Source of the DNA: Melastoma dodecandrum
Lineage: Eukaryota; Streptophyta; Magnoliopsida; Myrtales; Melastomataceae
Direction: 5' to 3'
NCBI GenBank assembly: GCA_029817715.1
Contig: JARUPY010000373.1
Span: 1 to 64,000 of the forward strand
DNA length: 64,000 nt
The notes below the pieces were generated by a model. That model worked only from the letters and a program-made list of their open reading frames with translations, did not search any database and had not been told where the DNA came from. The translations under genes and the position numbers were made by a program. This document shows, piece by piece, positions 10,310 through 18,535 of the stretch; positions within the stretch are counted from its first letter, which is position 1; each line of letters starts with the position of its first letter.

Positions 10310-11183
10310 CTACGGTGTCCAGTTCATTCGCAGCCTTCCAGCGCATGCTTCGATGATCAGGGCCCAACCATCTCGGGTCATGGCCGGGCTTGTCCCGGCC
10401 ATCCACGCCGAGACACTGCGACCTCTCCTGTCGGGTCGCTGCAATCTCTCGGCGTGGGTGCCCGGCACAAGGCCGGGCATGACCCGGTTGGGTTGTTGAA
10501 GGCTCTTTCGGCTTGCCCGCCCTTGCCGAACCAGAGAGCCTTGCTGCGTAACTAGCCCTTCGATCATTGTCTCGCCTTCTTCGATCGCGACCGTGTTCGG
10601 CGGCTTTGGCGGGGGCGTCACGGCCACGTCGGCATCGAGAAGCACGGGCGACGCGATATAGTGAAGGGGCGGGCCGGTGCGCGATCTGGAAGAACACCGA
10701 CCAGAGCTTCGTCATCTCCTCGACCGTGGGATAGAACGGCGTCAGCTTGATGCGCTCGACCTGCGCGGCGAGGAGGTCGGACTTTTCGAGATAGCCGTAG
10801 GAGCCGTTCGCGCGAACGATCTTGTCGATCTCCGTCCCGGTCAAACACAGGCCAGGCCTCGAGCAGGGTGATCACCGTGCGAGCAGGATCTCGGTCGCGA
10901 GCTGCGTCTCCCCGGCGAAGGCGATCAGGTAATGCAGGTCGACGGCCGCCTGCGGGCGGCGGATGAAACCGCCTTTGGCGTTGCGCGACGGCATCTGCTC
11001 GTTGCGCAACTGCGCGTTGGACGAGAGATGGTAGAGGTAGAGGCAGACCTCCGACTCCGTCGCCGCGATGACCCGCGGCGGCCCGATCCGCACCGTCACG
11101 CCCGGCACGGCCCGCGTTACCGCGGCCTGGATCAGGTCGTGGATCGTGGCCGTCACGACAGCGATGGTGAGGGCGTTGCTCAA
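10310..11183 (-). CDS. eCIS DUF4255/Pvc16-type tail terminator protein
   Basis: The N-terminus MSNALTIAVVTATIHDLIQA, AVPGVTVRIGPPRV, ESEVCLYLYHLSSNAQLRNE and the block AVDLHYLIAFAGETQLATEI match Pvc16_N (DUF4255), a tail-terminator/cap protein of eCIS needed to finish sheath and tube. The frame then changes near 10860 to TGTEIDKIVRANGSYGYLEK, LTPFYPTVEEMTKLWSVFFQ and near 10670 to VLLDADVAVTPPPKPPNTVA, EGLVTQQGSLVRQG. The reading frame continues through the family A palindromic repeat to a stop at 10310. The original C-terminus probably lay near 10490, so the last ~60 codons are repeat-derived or an artefact. The start overlaps the upstream small gene (ATGA at 11180-11183). Confidence 0.77.
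10376..10484. repeat. palindromic intergenic repeat, family A
   Basis: Two imperfectly complementary arms of 38 bases (10376-10413 and 10447-10484) flank a 33-base spacer: GGTCATGGCCGGGCTTGTCC... pairs with ...GGACAAG-type sequence ending GCCGGGCATGACC. This is the dispersed Hyphomicrobiales element that, when read as protein, yields 'MPGLVPGIH...DKPGHD'-type peptides. It lies inside the eCIS operon at the end of the DUF4255 gene, so it is transcribed with it and would fold into a long hairpin. Confidence 0.85.
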
Positions 11184-11497
11184 GGCCTGCCTCGTCGGCG
11201 CTCCAGATAGCCGCCCAGATCCAGTTTCGGCGGCGTGCGGGCGCCCGCCGCTCGGCTCGGCGTTCCACGGGCGGGTGGTCGCGACGGCGGTGCCTTCGGC
11301 GGGCAGGGGGGCTCGCGCAGGACGGAGATGGCCGCTTCAGTCGGTGCGGCGCGCTCGGCGGCAGCTTGGCTCGCCCTCGGTGAATGTGCCGCGAGGTCCG
11401 TGTCCCGTCTGCCGGCCAGCGCGTCCCGCGCCGGCGGCAGGCGGCCGGCCCGGCTGACGGCGGCGCGCGCCAGGGTATCGATGAGGTTCGGTCTCAT
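11180..11497 (-). CDS. small proline-rich protein of the eCIS operon
   Basis: 105 residues with no family I recognise. MRPNLIDTLARAAVSRAGRL is followed by a basic Ala/Pro/Arg-rich segment (EPPCPPKAPPSRPPARGTPS) and ends KLDLGGYLERRRGRP. It has no signal peptide or membrane segment. It is held between the baseplate chaperone and the DUF4255 protein by ATGA overlaps at both ends (11494-11497 and 11180-11183), which is good evidence that it is translated. The C-terminal 'LDLGGYLERR' ends just before the next gene. Function unknown; position suggests a small structural or assembly role. Confidence 0.55.
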   Translation of the reverse strand: MRPNLIDTLARAAVSRAGRLPPARDALAGRRDTDLAAHSPRASQAAAERAAPTEAAISVLREPPCPPKAPPSRPPARGTPSRAAGARTPPKLDLGGYLERRRGRP

Positions 11498-12217
11498 AGG
11501 ATCGCGTCGAGGTAGAAGCTGCGCCGGGCCGGCGTCATCGAGAGGATTTCGGTCTCCCCCCAACCATAATGGCGGGCGAGGCTCACCACGTCGGCGAGAA
11601 GGGCGCGCGCCCGCGTGTCGAGCTCGGCCCAGAGATAGCTCGCGATGTCGAGCATCGCGCTCCAGACATGGTCGCAGAAGGCGCAGCGCAGCTGCAGCGC
11701 GACCTGCGCGAGCGGGTCGGCGGCGTCCATGTGCTCCGCGAGGGCCTCGATGACGGGGTCGGGGAGGTCGCGAGCAGAGATCGGCTCGTCGCGGTGGCGT
11801 GCCTCGATGATGGTGCAGTCGAGCAGCGCCTGGCGCGCGGCGTGCGCATCGGGAAGCGCGCCGACCGAGGGAGGTCCTCGCTGGCCGCGAGCCGGAAGCG
11901 CACGACATAGCCGTCGCTTTCGAAGGTGAACTCCTGCCGGGCAGGGGGCTGGTAGCCGCTGGTCAATTCCGCGATCACCTGTTCGAACTCGAGCAGCCCG
12001 CTGCATTGCGGGCATTGGACGCGCGCGTGCATCACCGGGCCGATCACCGCCTCGCGCAGGGCGAAGAGATGGGCGTTGCGTTGCCCGATGCTGAGCTTTG
12101 CGGGCGCGAGATCGGGAAACGCCGGCGCCAGGGCGAGCAGCGCCCCGACGCCAGTCCGGTTTGATCCTGACCGACCTCCCAGATGCCGACGATGTCGGAC
12201 AGGGTCAGCGGCACCAT
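11494..12217 (-). CDS. T4-type baseplate assembly chaperone of the eCIS
   Basis: ATG 12217 lies three bases after the tube stop. The reading is MVPLTLSDIVGIWEVGQDQT, a break near 12155, GALLALAPAFPDLAPAKLSI, GQRNAHLFALREAVIGPVMH, ARVQCPQCSGLLEFEQVIAE, FESDGYVVRFRLAASEDL, a break near 11880, then QALLDCTIIEARHRDEPISA, VIEALAEHMDAADPLAQVAL, QLRCAFCDHVWSAMLDIASY and HYGWGETEILSMTPARRSFY. The two CxxC pairs (CPQC and CAFC), the 'LSIG.R...L..LRE...GP' block and the C-terminal 'HYGW.E.EIL.M...RR..Y' are the signature of the T4_baseplate-type chaperone found in eCIS and T4-like tails. About 240 residues. The zinc-ribbon-like cysteines suggest metal binding (inferred). The end overlaps the next gene (ATGA). 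Confidence 0.78.
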
Positions 12218-12220
12218 GGG

Positions 12221-12781
12221 CTAGCTGCTGGGCAGAACGTACGACGGCTCGTCGGGCTCGGTCACGGAGTAGTCTCGCTCCCAACCTTCGTTCTCCAGCT
12301 TCAAGGTCTGGATCGCGACGCTGTTGGCGCTCGCGTCGAGCTCGGGCACGGCGGTGAATTCCGACGGCCAGCATCGGAAGATGTTGTAGGCGATCACCTT
12401 CTGGCCCGACTCGTTGTAGACCTCGATGATGATGTCCTTGCGGAAGTCCTTGAGCGAGACGACCTGGTTGCCGGCGCCGCCGACCTGGTCGTCCTTGGTG
12501 AAGTTAGTGTAATCCCAAACCTTGTTGGCCCATTGCTCGAAGGCCTGGTCGTGCGTCACGCCGCGCTCCAGCGTGATCGCCGTGTACTCGCTCTGCCCCG
12601 GCAGACGCCGCGGCGTCGTCGGGTCGCCGCCCGATCGAAAGGGTATGACCTGGGTCGTCCGGGTCAGCGCGCTGCACTTGGAGACGCCGGCGACGTAGTT
12701 GCCGTCCCACTTCAGCCGGAACCTGTAGGTTCGGTAGGGGTCGTAGCGATATGTCGCCTTGGGGAACTCGGTGTTGGCCAT
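12221..12781 (-). CDS. eCIS inner tube protein (phage T4 gp19-like)
   Basis: Intact, 186 residues from ATG 12781 (a GTG three bases upstream is an alternative). Segments PYRTYRFRLKWDGNYVAGVS, KCSALTRTTQVIPFRSGGDP, RLPGQSEYTAITLERGVTHD, QAFEQWANKVWDY, DFRKDIIIEVYNESGQKVIA and YNIFRCWPSEFTAVPELDAS, AIQTLKLENEGWERD follow the gp19-type tail tube fold, with the 'RGVTHD..FE.W' and 'Y.I..CWPSE......LDA.ANSVAI..L.LE.EGWE.D' blocks conserved. The protein polymerises into the rigid inner tube that is driven out by the sheath. It lies directly downstream of the sheath gene (63 bases apart), as usual for tail operons. Confidence 0.93.
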   Translation of the reverse strand: MANTEFPKATYRYDPYRTYRFRLKWDGNYVAGVSKCSALTRTTQVIPFRSGGDPTTPRRLPGQSEYTAITLERGVTHDQAFEQWANKVWDYTNFTKDDQVGGAGNQVVSLKDFRKDIIIEVYNESGQKVIAYNIFRCWPSEFTAVPELDASANSVAIQTLKLENEGWERDYSVTEPDEPSYVLPSS

Positions 12782-12844
12782 CACGCAATCCTATTGAACG
12801 CCATCAGCTCGACGCCGCAGCTTGCCACCATTGGCTCGCCATCA

Positions 12845-15455
12845 TTAGCTCGCCTTGGCTCCGGCGGTCTGCTGAATCTGTATCACCACGAACTCGGCCG
12901 GTTTCACCGGCGCGATGCGCACCAGCATGTTGACGCGGCCCAGCGCGATGTCGTCCGGCGTCGTCGTCGAGGCGTCGCAGGCGACCGAGTAATCGTAGAA
13001 CGCGCCCTGCCGCGACAGGTCGGCGAGGAACGAGGACACCTCGAGCCGCAGCGAGGACCACAGCGCCTCGTTGTTGGGCTCGAACACCGCCCAACGGGTC
13101 GCCGCCAGCAGGCTGCTCTCGACGAACAAGGTAAGTCGGCGCAGCGGAATGTACTTGTAGTCGTCGTCGAAGGCATCGGCGCCGCGCAGGGTCCGCGCGC
13201 CCCACACGACCGGGCCGATCACCGGGAAGGTGCGCAGGCAGTTGATGCCCAGCTGGTTCAGGATGCCGTTCTCGTTGTCGGAAAGATTCAGCTCGAGCGC
13301 GGAGACCCCGGCGAGGCCGGCGTCCATGCCGGCTGGCGCCTTCCACACGCCGCGGCCGACGTCGGTCGCCGCCATTACCCCGGCGATGATGCCGCAGGCC
13401 GGGAACAGCGCCGGCTGCATCTTCATCAGGGGATCGAGCTTTTGCACGCGCGGGAAATAGACCGCGGCGTTGCGTTCCACCTCGATGCCCGCCGCGTTCT
13501 GGCCGGTGATGCCGACGTCCTGCGGGTCGATCGAGGAAAGCTGCCCTTGCGCCCACTTGTCGCTCCAGGCGGCCGGCGGGTCGACGATGAAGAACGCGCG
13601 GCGATCGGTGCAATATTGGGCCGCCTCCTGGCGCACCGGCGCCGGCAGGTCCTGCATGGCCTGCGGCACCTCGGGCAGCAGGCGGCGGTCGGGCGGGATG
13701 CACAGGAGGTTGAAGGCGTCCGCGTGCCCGAGCATGTAGAGGCCGGTCTTCTGGTCCGGATCGCCGAGATAGGTGCCCGGCGCGAGATAGGTGCCGTCGT
13801 CGCCGCCGACGCCGAAGGCCACGGCGCGGTCGGCCGGAGGCAGCCCGGACAGCGCCACGACGCGGGCGAGGCTCGACTGGCTCTCCAGCACCCTGTCGAG
13901 GCGGTTGGGAAACCGTGCGGCATCGCCGTCGGTGCGCACCGTCACGTTGAGGTAGCGCTCCGATGTCGCCATCTGCCCGCGCTTGTCGAGCAGGACGAGC
14001 GAGAGGTTGAACACGTCGTCGACGGTGATCCCGTATTCGGCGAACTGCTTGACCGAGCTCGGCGTGATCCCGATCGTGTCGGCCATCGCCCTGAGCCGGT
14101 TGCCCCACAGGCCCGGATTGGCCGCCCGCAGGGTCAGGGCCGGCTTGAAGGCGATCCCCTTGGCCGTGGCGAGGGCGTTGCCGGCATCCGGGAGGAAGTA
14201 GACCGTGTTGCTGACGGGGTCGACGCCGCGCACTACGTAGACCGTCGGATCGCCCGTCGCCATGAAGGTATCGCCGACGTCGATGACGCCGACCGTGCCG
14301 GGTCCGGATGCCACGGTCAGCTGGGTCGCGCCTACCTTCGGCGCAGACTTGAGCGACCAGCCCATCGGCGCGGGGCGGGCGAAGACCGGCGCTTGGCAAT
14401 GGCAGTCGGAAAGCGCGATCGGGCCGCCGCCGAGGCTGCCGAACTCCATCCGCGCCGGGCCCTTCGCATCCGCGGGGGTGAACTTGGTCACCGCGTAGAA
14501 ATCGGACGATCCGCCGATGCTGAACTGGTCGCCGACGAGCGGCGCGCCGGTGCCGTTGATCAGGGTTATCGCGCCGGTCGACGGCGACGATCCGGGCTGA
14601 ACGTCGTCGATCTCCCAGCCGACCGGCATGGGCAGGGGCTGCGGCTGGCCAAAGGTGGCGGGCGTACCGGTGTAGATCGGCCCCGGCGGCTTTGGGCGCC
14701 AGCTGCACCTGGACCTGCATCGACGATAGATCGCTCCCCTGCACCTTCGGGTCGGCCACCACCGTGTAGGACTGCGGATCGGCGCCGAACGTCACGCCGT
14801 CGCCGAGCGCCGGCAGGCCGGTGCCGCCTGTCAGGGTGACCATGTCGGAGGCGAGGCTCGCCACCGACCACCCCTGCGCACCGGCGCCATCGGAGAAGGC
14901 GAGGCTCGAGCACTTGCGCGACGGCTTCGCCAGCGCGGGCAGGAACTGCACCGTCGACGGCGTCTTCTTCGTCGGATCGCCGACGGTGAAGCCGGTGACG
15001 AGATAGGTCCGCGACCGGTCGCCATTGACCACGAAGGTCTGGCCGATGTCCGGCTCGCCTTCCGAATTCGCCGGCCCCTTCACCGGGAACGAGGTCGCGC
15101 CGGAGGCGGTGTCGGCGTCGACGTCCCAGCCGACCGGCAGCGCCGGCGGGCCGCCCGAAAAGCGCAGCTGGGCGCAGCCGTCGCCCGCGCCCCCGGGCTC
15201 GAACAGCCGGCAGATGATCGCCTGCGCGCCGCCGTTGGCGAAGAAGTCCTGCACGGCGTAGCTCATGGGATGATCGAACGAGAGGCCGCCGAAGGCCCGC
15301 GTGTAGTCTCCGAAGCCGAAGATCTTCACGGGGAGGTCGGTGGGTCCGAACGGCGCCCGGCCGACGAAGGCGGCGACGTTGGTCGCGACCGGCGTAACCG
15401 TGTAGCTGCCGCTGGGGATTTCCTGCAGATAGACGCCCGGATAGGTGACCAGCAT
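12845..15455 (-). CDS. eCIS contractile sheath protein with four tandem insert domains
   Basis: About 869 residues, against roughly 350-700 for typical eCIS sheaths. The N-terminal sheath strand MLVTYPGVYLQEIPSGSYTV, FVGRAPFGPTDLPVKIFGFG and YAVQDFFANGGAQAIICRLF is standard. From ~15150 to ~14150 it carries four copies of a ~65-residue beta-rich unit (VGWDVDADTASGA..., QGWSVASLASDMV..., VGWEIDDVQPGSS..., MGWSLKSAPKVGA...). The sheath core resumes at LTLRAANPGLWGNRLRAMAD. The C-terminal domain is highly conserved: INCLRTFPVIGPVVWGARTL, YKYIPLRRLTLFVESSLLAA, FEPNNEALWSSLRLEVSSFL and RVNMLVRIAPVKPAEFVVIQ. One frame break near 14685, inside the second unit. The sheath contracts to drive the tube. 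Family call certain; the inserts probably decorate the outer surface. Confidence 0.95.
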
Positions 15456-15551
15456 GGGAGGCTCTCGCGTGACGAGCGATGGGATGTCGGGGAAGCGCGG
15501 ACCCGCGCGGCGCGGCCTTGGCTCTGGCGACGCGGCAACCGCCGACTCGCG

Positions 15552-16236
15552 CTAGGGCGCGTCGAGAACGCCCTCGATGGTGGTCCAGAAATCGTGATTG
15601 GCCGTCGCGTCGGCGCCCATCCGCGCGCCATGCGCGGCCTCGACCGCCATGATGTAGGCGACGTAGGCCGTCAGCAGCGCGCCCGCCGCCGTCGCCAGGG
15701 TGGCGCCCTCGCTCTGCGCGGTGCCCTGGTAGGTCTGCACAGCCGTCGCCGCGCTGCCCAGCATGCTGTAGTACAGCACCTGGTTGCGGCTCTTCGAATC
15801 GGGATTGAACTTCGACTTGTGCGTGTTGACCGCCGTCGTCAAGGCGGCTCGCATTGTCGTCGCCGCGCTCTCGACGTTGTGCTCGTAATCGTCCTGGGCA
15901 CCGCGCCAAAGCCTCGCGCGCGGCCAGCAGGGCGGATCGCGCCGTCGTGGTCGCGCGGTCCTCGTTTCGGCTGTTCGACTTCAGCGCCAGCTCCTTGGCG
16001 AGGCAGGCGCTGGCAACCGCCGGGTTTTTGTCCTGGCTGCCCGATTTGCAGGGGTCCTCGATCCGGCTGTCGCGGACCTCGCCGACGACTGCGTTCACGA
16101 GGTTTTCAAGCGCGCTCCGAGCCTTGTCGCGGACGCTATCGGGATCGCCATCGAGGGCTTCACGGACCGCAGTCTCCAGGCTCTTCAACACGCCGTCGGC
16201 GAAATCAGGGGAATCGCTCGCGTTGTCTTCGGCCAT
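15552..16236 (-). CDS. unknown protein, first gene of the eCIS block
   Basis: About 228 residues, no family recognised. The start MAEDNASDSPDFADGVLKSL has GAGGAG about nine bases upstream of ATG 16236. It continues DKARSALENLVNAVVGEVRD, KNPAVASACLAKELALKSNS, a frame break near 15897, then QDDYEHNVESAATTMRAALT, KSRNQVLYYSMLGSAATAVQ and ATAAGALLTAYVAYIMAVEA, ending DFWTTIEGVLDAP. It is mostly helical and alanine-rich, with one hydrophobic stretch near residues 180-205. There is no signal peptide. It is 96 bases upstream of the sheath gene on the same strand. Possible roles are a structural accessory, a chaperone, or cargo; nothing in the sequence decides between them. Confidence 0.6.
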
Positions 16237-16334
16237 CGCCACAACTCCTCATACACTTACTTATCAAGTACACAACCATAGGTATATAGCCTTGCAATGG
16301 CCCAGGTTCGCCAGAGGAATTTCGCGCCACCTTG

Positions 16335-16350
16335 ATCACGTTTTCGTGAT
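16335..16350. promoter_or_regulatory. perfect inverted repeat in the leader of the eCIS block
   Basis: ATCACG-TTTT-CGTGAT, six-base arms around four T, about 100 bases upstream of the first eCIS gene. The surrounding 16243-16360 stretch is clearly more AT-rich than the rest of the window and contains TATATA at 16283-16288, so it probably holds the operon promoter. No convincing -35/-10 pair could be fixed. The dyad looks like a dimeric repressor site. The rest of the 16243-16503 gap shows nothing further. Confidence 0.35.
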
Positions 16351-16503
16351 TGCCAATTGAAGGTTTCCGAGCCGGCGATCGGCCGTTGCGCCGTGACGCG
16401 TCACACGGGCGCGAAAGCCCGTTGGGGCCTAAGCTGTCATGGAATGCGAGAAGGTTGCCCGTTCCCGGCCCACATCGTGTACGCAAGCGTCGATAGGGCG
16501 AAA

Positions 16504-16812
16504 CTAAATTTGGCAGACGATGCCGCCCGTCATCGCGGCGTCGTATCGCTTGTAGCCGCTCCTGGGCGCGCGCGACGCTTCGTCAGTGACATGAGCGGCG
16601 CACGCCTCGTCCAGACGCAGCTTCTTCCAACCGGTTGGGCGGTTGCTGGCGCTGCCGCCGCGGATCTGCCAGGCCAGCATCAGCCCGTGTCCTTCCTTGG
16701 ACAGGCCGACGGCGTGAACCTCGACGACGCGCGTATAGCCGTTGTAGCGCAGCTCCAGGCATTTGCGCTCGCGCAGCGCGCGACAGGCGATCGCGCTTGC
16801 ACGGGGCGTCAC
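16504..16812 (-). CDS. small WYL-like conserved protein
   Basis: 102 residues starting with GTG 16812, which overlaps the aidB stop (GTGA). ACRALRERKCLELRYNGYTR, VVEVHAVGLSKEGHGLMLAW and GWKKLRLDEACAAHVTDEAS resemble the WYL fold ('I..A......L.I.Y.G..R.VEPHA.G.....L.AW') without a helix-turn-helix domain. Stand-alone proteins of this kind are common in Hyphomicrobiales. It is translationally coupled to aidB. The role of such free-standing domains is unknown; a ligand- or nucleic-acid-sensing function is only an analogy with WYL regulators. Confidence 0.62.
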   Translation of the reverse strand: MTPRASAIACRALRERKCLELRYNGYTRVVEVHAVGLSKEGHGLMLAWQIRGGSASNRPTGWKKLRLDEACAAHVTDEASRAPRSGYKRYDAAMTGGIVCQI

Positions 16813-18459
16813 CCGCGTGTCGCGCCGTCGCGCTGGCGATCGAGGATGCCGCGCACGGCGCCGCCCGGGATGCCGGCCCCGTAGGTCACGCCGCCGCCGA
16901 GCCGCGTCGCGCAGAACGCGTCGGCGACCGCGGCCGGCGCGAGGCGCAGAAGCAGCGCCGCTTGGAGGACGAGCGCGAGCCGCTCGACGAGGCGGCGCGC
17001 CTCGACCTCGGGGCAGGCGCCACGAGCGGCGTCGAGCGCGGCATCGGCGGCGCGATCGAAGGCGGCATCGGTGCCACGCACGGGCGCGAGCGCCGCGGCA
17101 TAGGCGTCCAACGCCGCCGGTTCGCGGCGCAGGGTGCGCAGCACGTCGAGGGCGATGACGTTGCCCGACCCCTCCCAGATCGAGTTGAGCGGCGCCTCAC
17201 GGTAGAGGCGCGGCAACGGCCCCTCCTCGATGTAGCCGGCGCCGCCGAGGCACTCCATGCACTCGACGACGAAGGTCGCGCAGCGCTTCGTCAGCAGATA
17301 CTTGCCCAGCGCAACGCCGAGGCGCGCAAACGCGCGGCCCGCTTCGTCCTCGGCGTCGAAGGCACGCGCCACCGCCATCACCAGGACGACGGCCGCCTCG
17401 TATTCGACGGCGAGGTCGGCGAGCACGCCGGCCATCGCCGGCTGGTCGATCAGCGCCTTCTGGAAGGCGCGCCGCTCGGCGCAATGGTGGACGGCCTGGG
17501 CCAACGCCATGCGCATGATGCCGAGCGTGCCTGAGATGGTGCCGAGGCGGGTGTGATGGACCATGTCGATGATGGTCTTCACGCCGGCGCCCTCGGCGCC
17601 GAGCCGCCAGGCGAAGGCGTCCGTGAACTCGACCTCGCCCGAGGCGTTCGAGCGGTTGCCGAGCTTGTCCTTGAGCCGCATCAGGCGAATCGCGTTGCGC
17701 GATCCCTCCGGCGTGACGCGCGGCGCCAGGAAGCAGGTGAGGCCGCCGGGCGCCTGCGCGAGGGTGAGGAAGCCGTCGCTCATCGGCGCCGAGCAGAACC
17801 ATTTGTGGCCGGTGAGCCGGTAACCGTCCCCGCCATCGGGAGCGGCACGCGTCGTGTTGGCGCGCACGTCCGAGCCGCCCTGCTTCTCGGTCATCGCCAT
17901 GCCGATCGTCATGCCGGCCTTGCCCGCGATCGGCCGCAGGCCCGCATCGTAGCGGCCCCCAAGGAGCTTCTCCATCCAGGGGCCGCCGACCGTAGGGTCG
18001 GTACGCAGCGCCGGGACCGCGGCGTAGGTCATGGTCATCGGGCACATCGTGCCCGCCTCGGCCTGGGTGAATAGTGCCAGCAGCGCGGCATGGGCGACGT
18101 GGCGGCCGGGCTTCCGCTCTGTCCAGGCCACGTCGTGGATGCCGTGGTCCCATGGCGAGCCCCATCAGGGCGTGGTAGCTCGGATGGAAGGTCACCTCGT
18201 CGAGGCGGCGGCCAAAGCGATCGAAGGCGGCGAGCAGCGGCGGGTTGCGGTTGGCGGCCTCGCCGAGGGCCAGCACCGCCTCCGAGCCGACCGCATCGCC
18301 GAGCGCCGTGGCGCGCGCGTCGAGCCAGTCGCTGGCCTCCCGCCGCACCGCCTCGCGCAGCGGCGCGTCGGCGAGATAGAAGTTGACGTCGACGAGCTCG
18401 CTCGGCTGGTTGAAGACCTCGTGGCCGTCGAGATCGGTGATCGGGGCGAAACGCGGCAT
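16809..18459 (-). CDS. aidB: AidB-type acyl-CoA dehydrogenase family protein
   Basis: About 550 residues. The N-terminus has the AidB-specific block FNQPSELVDVNFYLADAPLR and LDEVTFHPSYHALMGLAMG; after a frame break near 18140 come HAALLALFTQAEAGTMCPMT, MTYAAVPALRT, IGMAMTEKQGGSDVRANTTR, YRLTGHKWFCSAPMSDGFLT, RLKDKLGNRSNASGEVEFTD, MECLGGAGYIEEGPLPRLYR and APLNSIWEGSGNVIALDVLR. The MTEKQGGSD and LGNRSNAS motifs are typical of AidB, the flavoprotein linked to protection of DNA against alkylating agents in enterobacteria; its substrate is not established. Here it is co-transcribed with a WYL-like gene rather than ada or alkB. The AidB assignment is strong; the physiological role is inferred from the family. 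Confidence 0.9.
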
Positions 18460-18535
18460 TCGGTCCTCGCAGCACTTGTTGCGCAGCCGGTCTTATCGGC
18501 TGCGCAAGCTAAAGCGAAGCCGCCGGGCGGCGCGT

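Noticed and set aside
12800..12850. 13-codon open frame (MMASQWWQAAASS) between sheath and tube
   Set aside because: It overlaps the sheath stop by chance, lacks a ribosome-binding site, and has no counterpart that I know.
12098..14839. Long plus-strand open frame (913 codons) opposite the sheath gene
   Set aside because: It is a shadow of the sheath and tube genes: low-complexity Arg/Asp/Val composition, no family, and the opposite strand carries clearly conserved proteins. The same holds for plus-strand frames at 45938-48319 and 48323-50545 and the minus-strand frame at 58765-60435.
1..16242. Prophage
   Set aside because: Only tail-type genes are present; no integrase, terminase, portal, capsid or lysis gene. 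The DUF4255, CIS-tube and J-like set is typical of eCIS.
1..16242. Type VI secretion system
   Set aside because: There is no TssJLM membrane complex, TssK, TssA or ClpV-like gene, and the sheath is one gene rather than the TssB/TssC pair.
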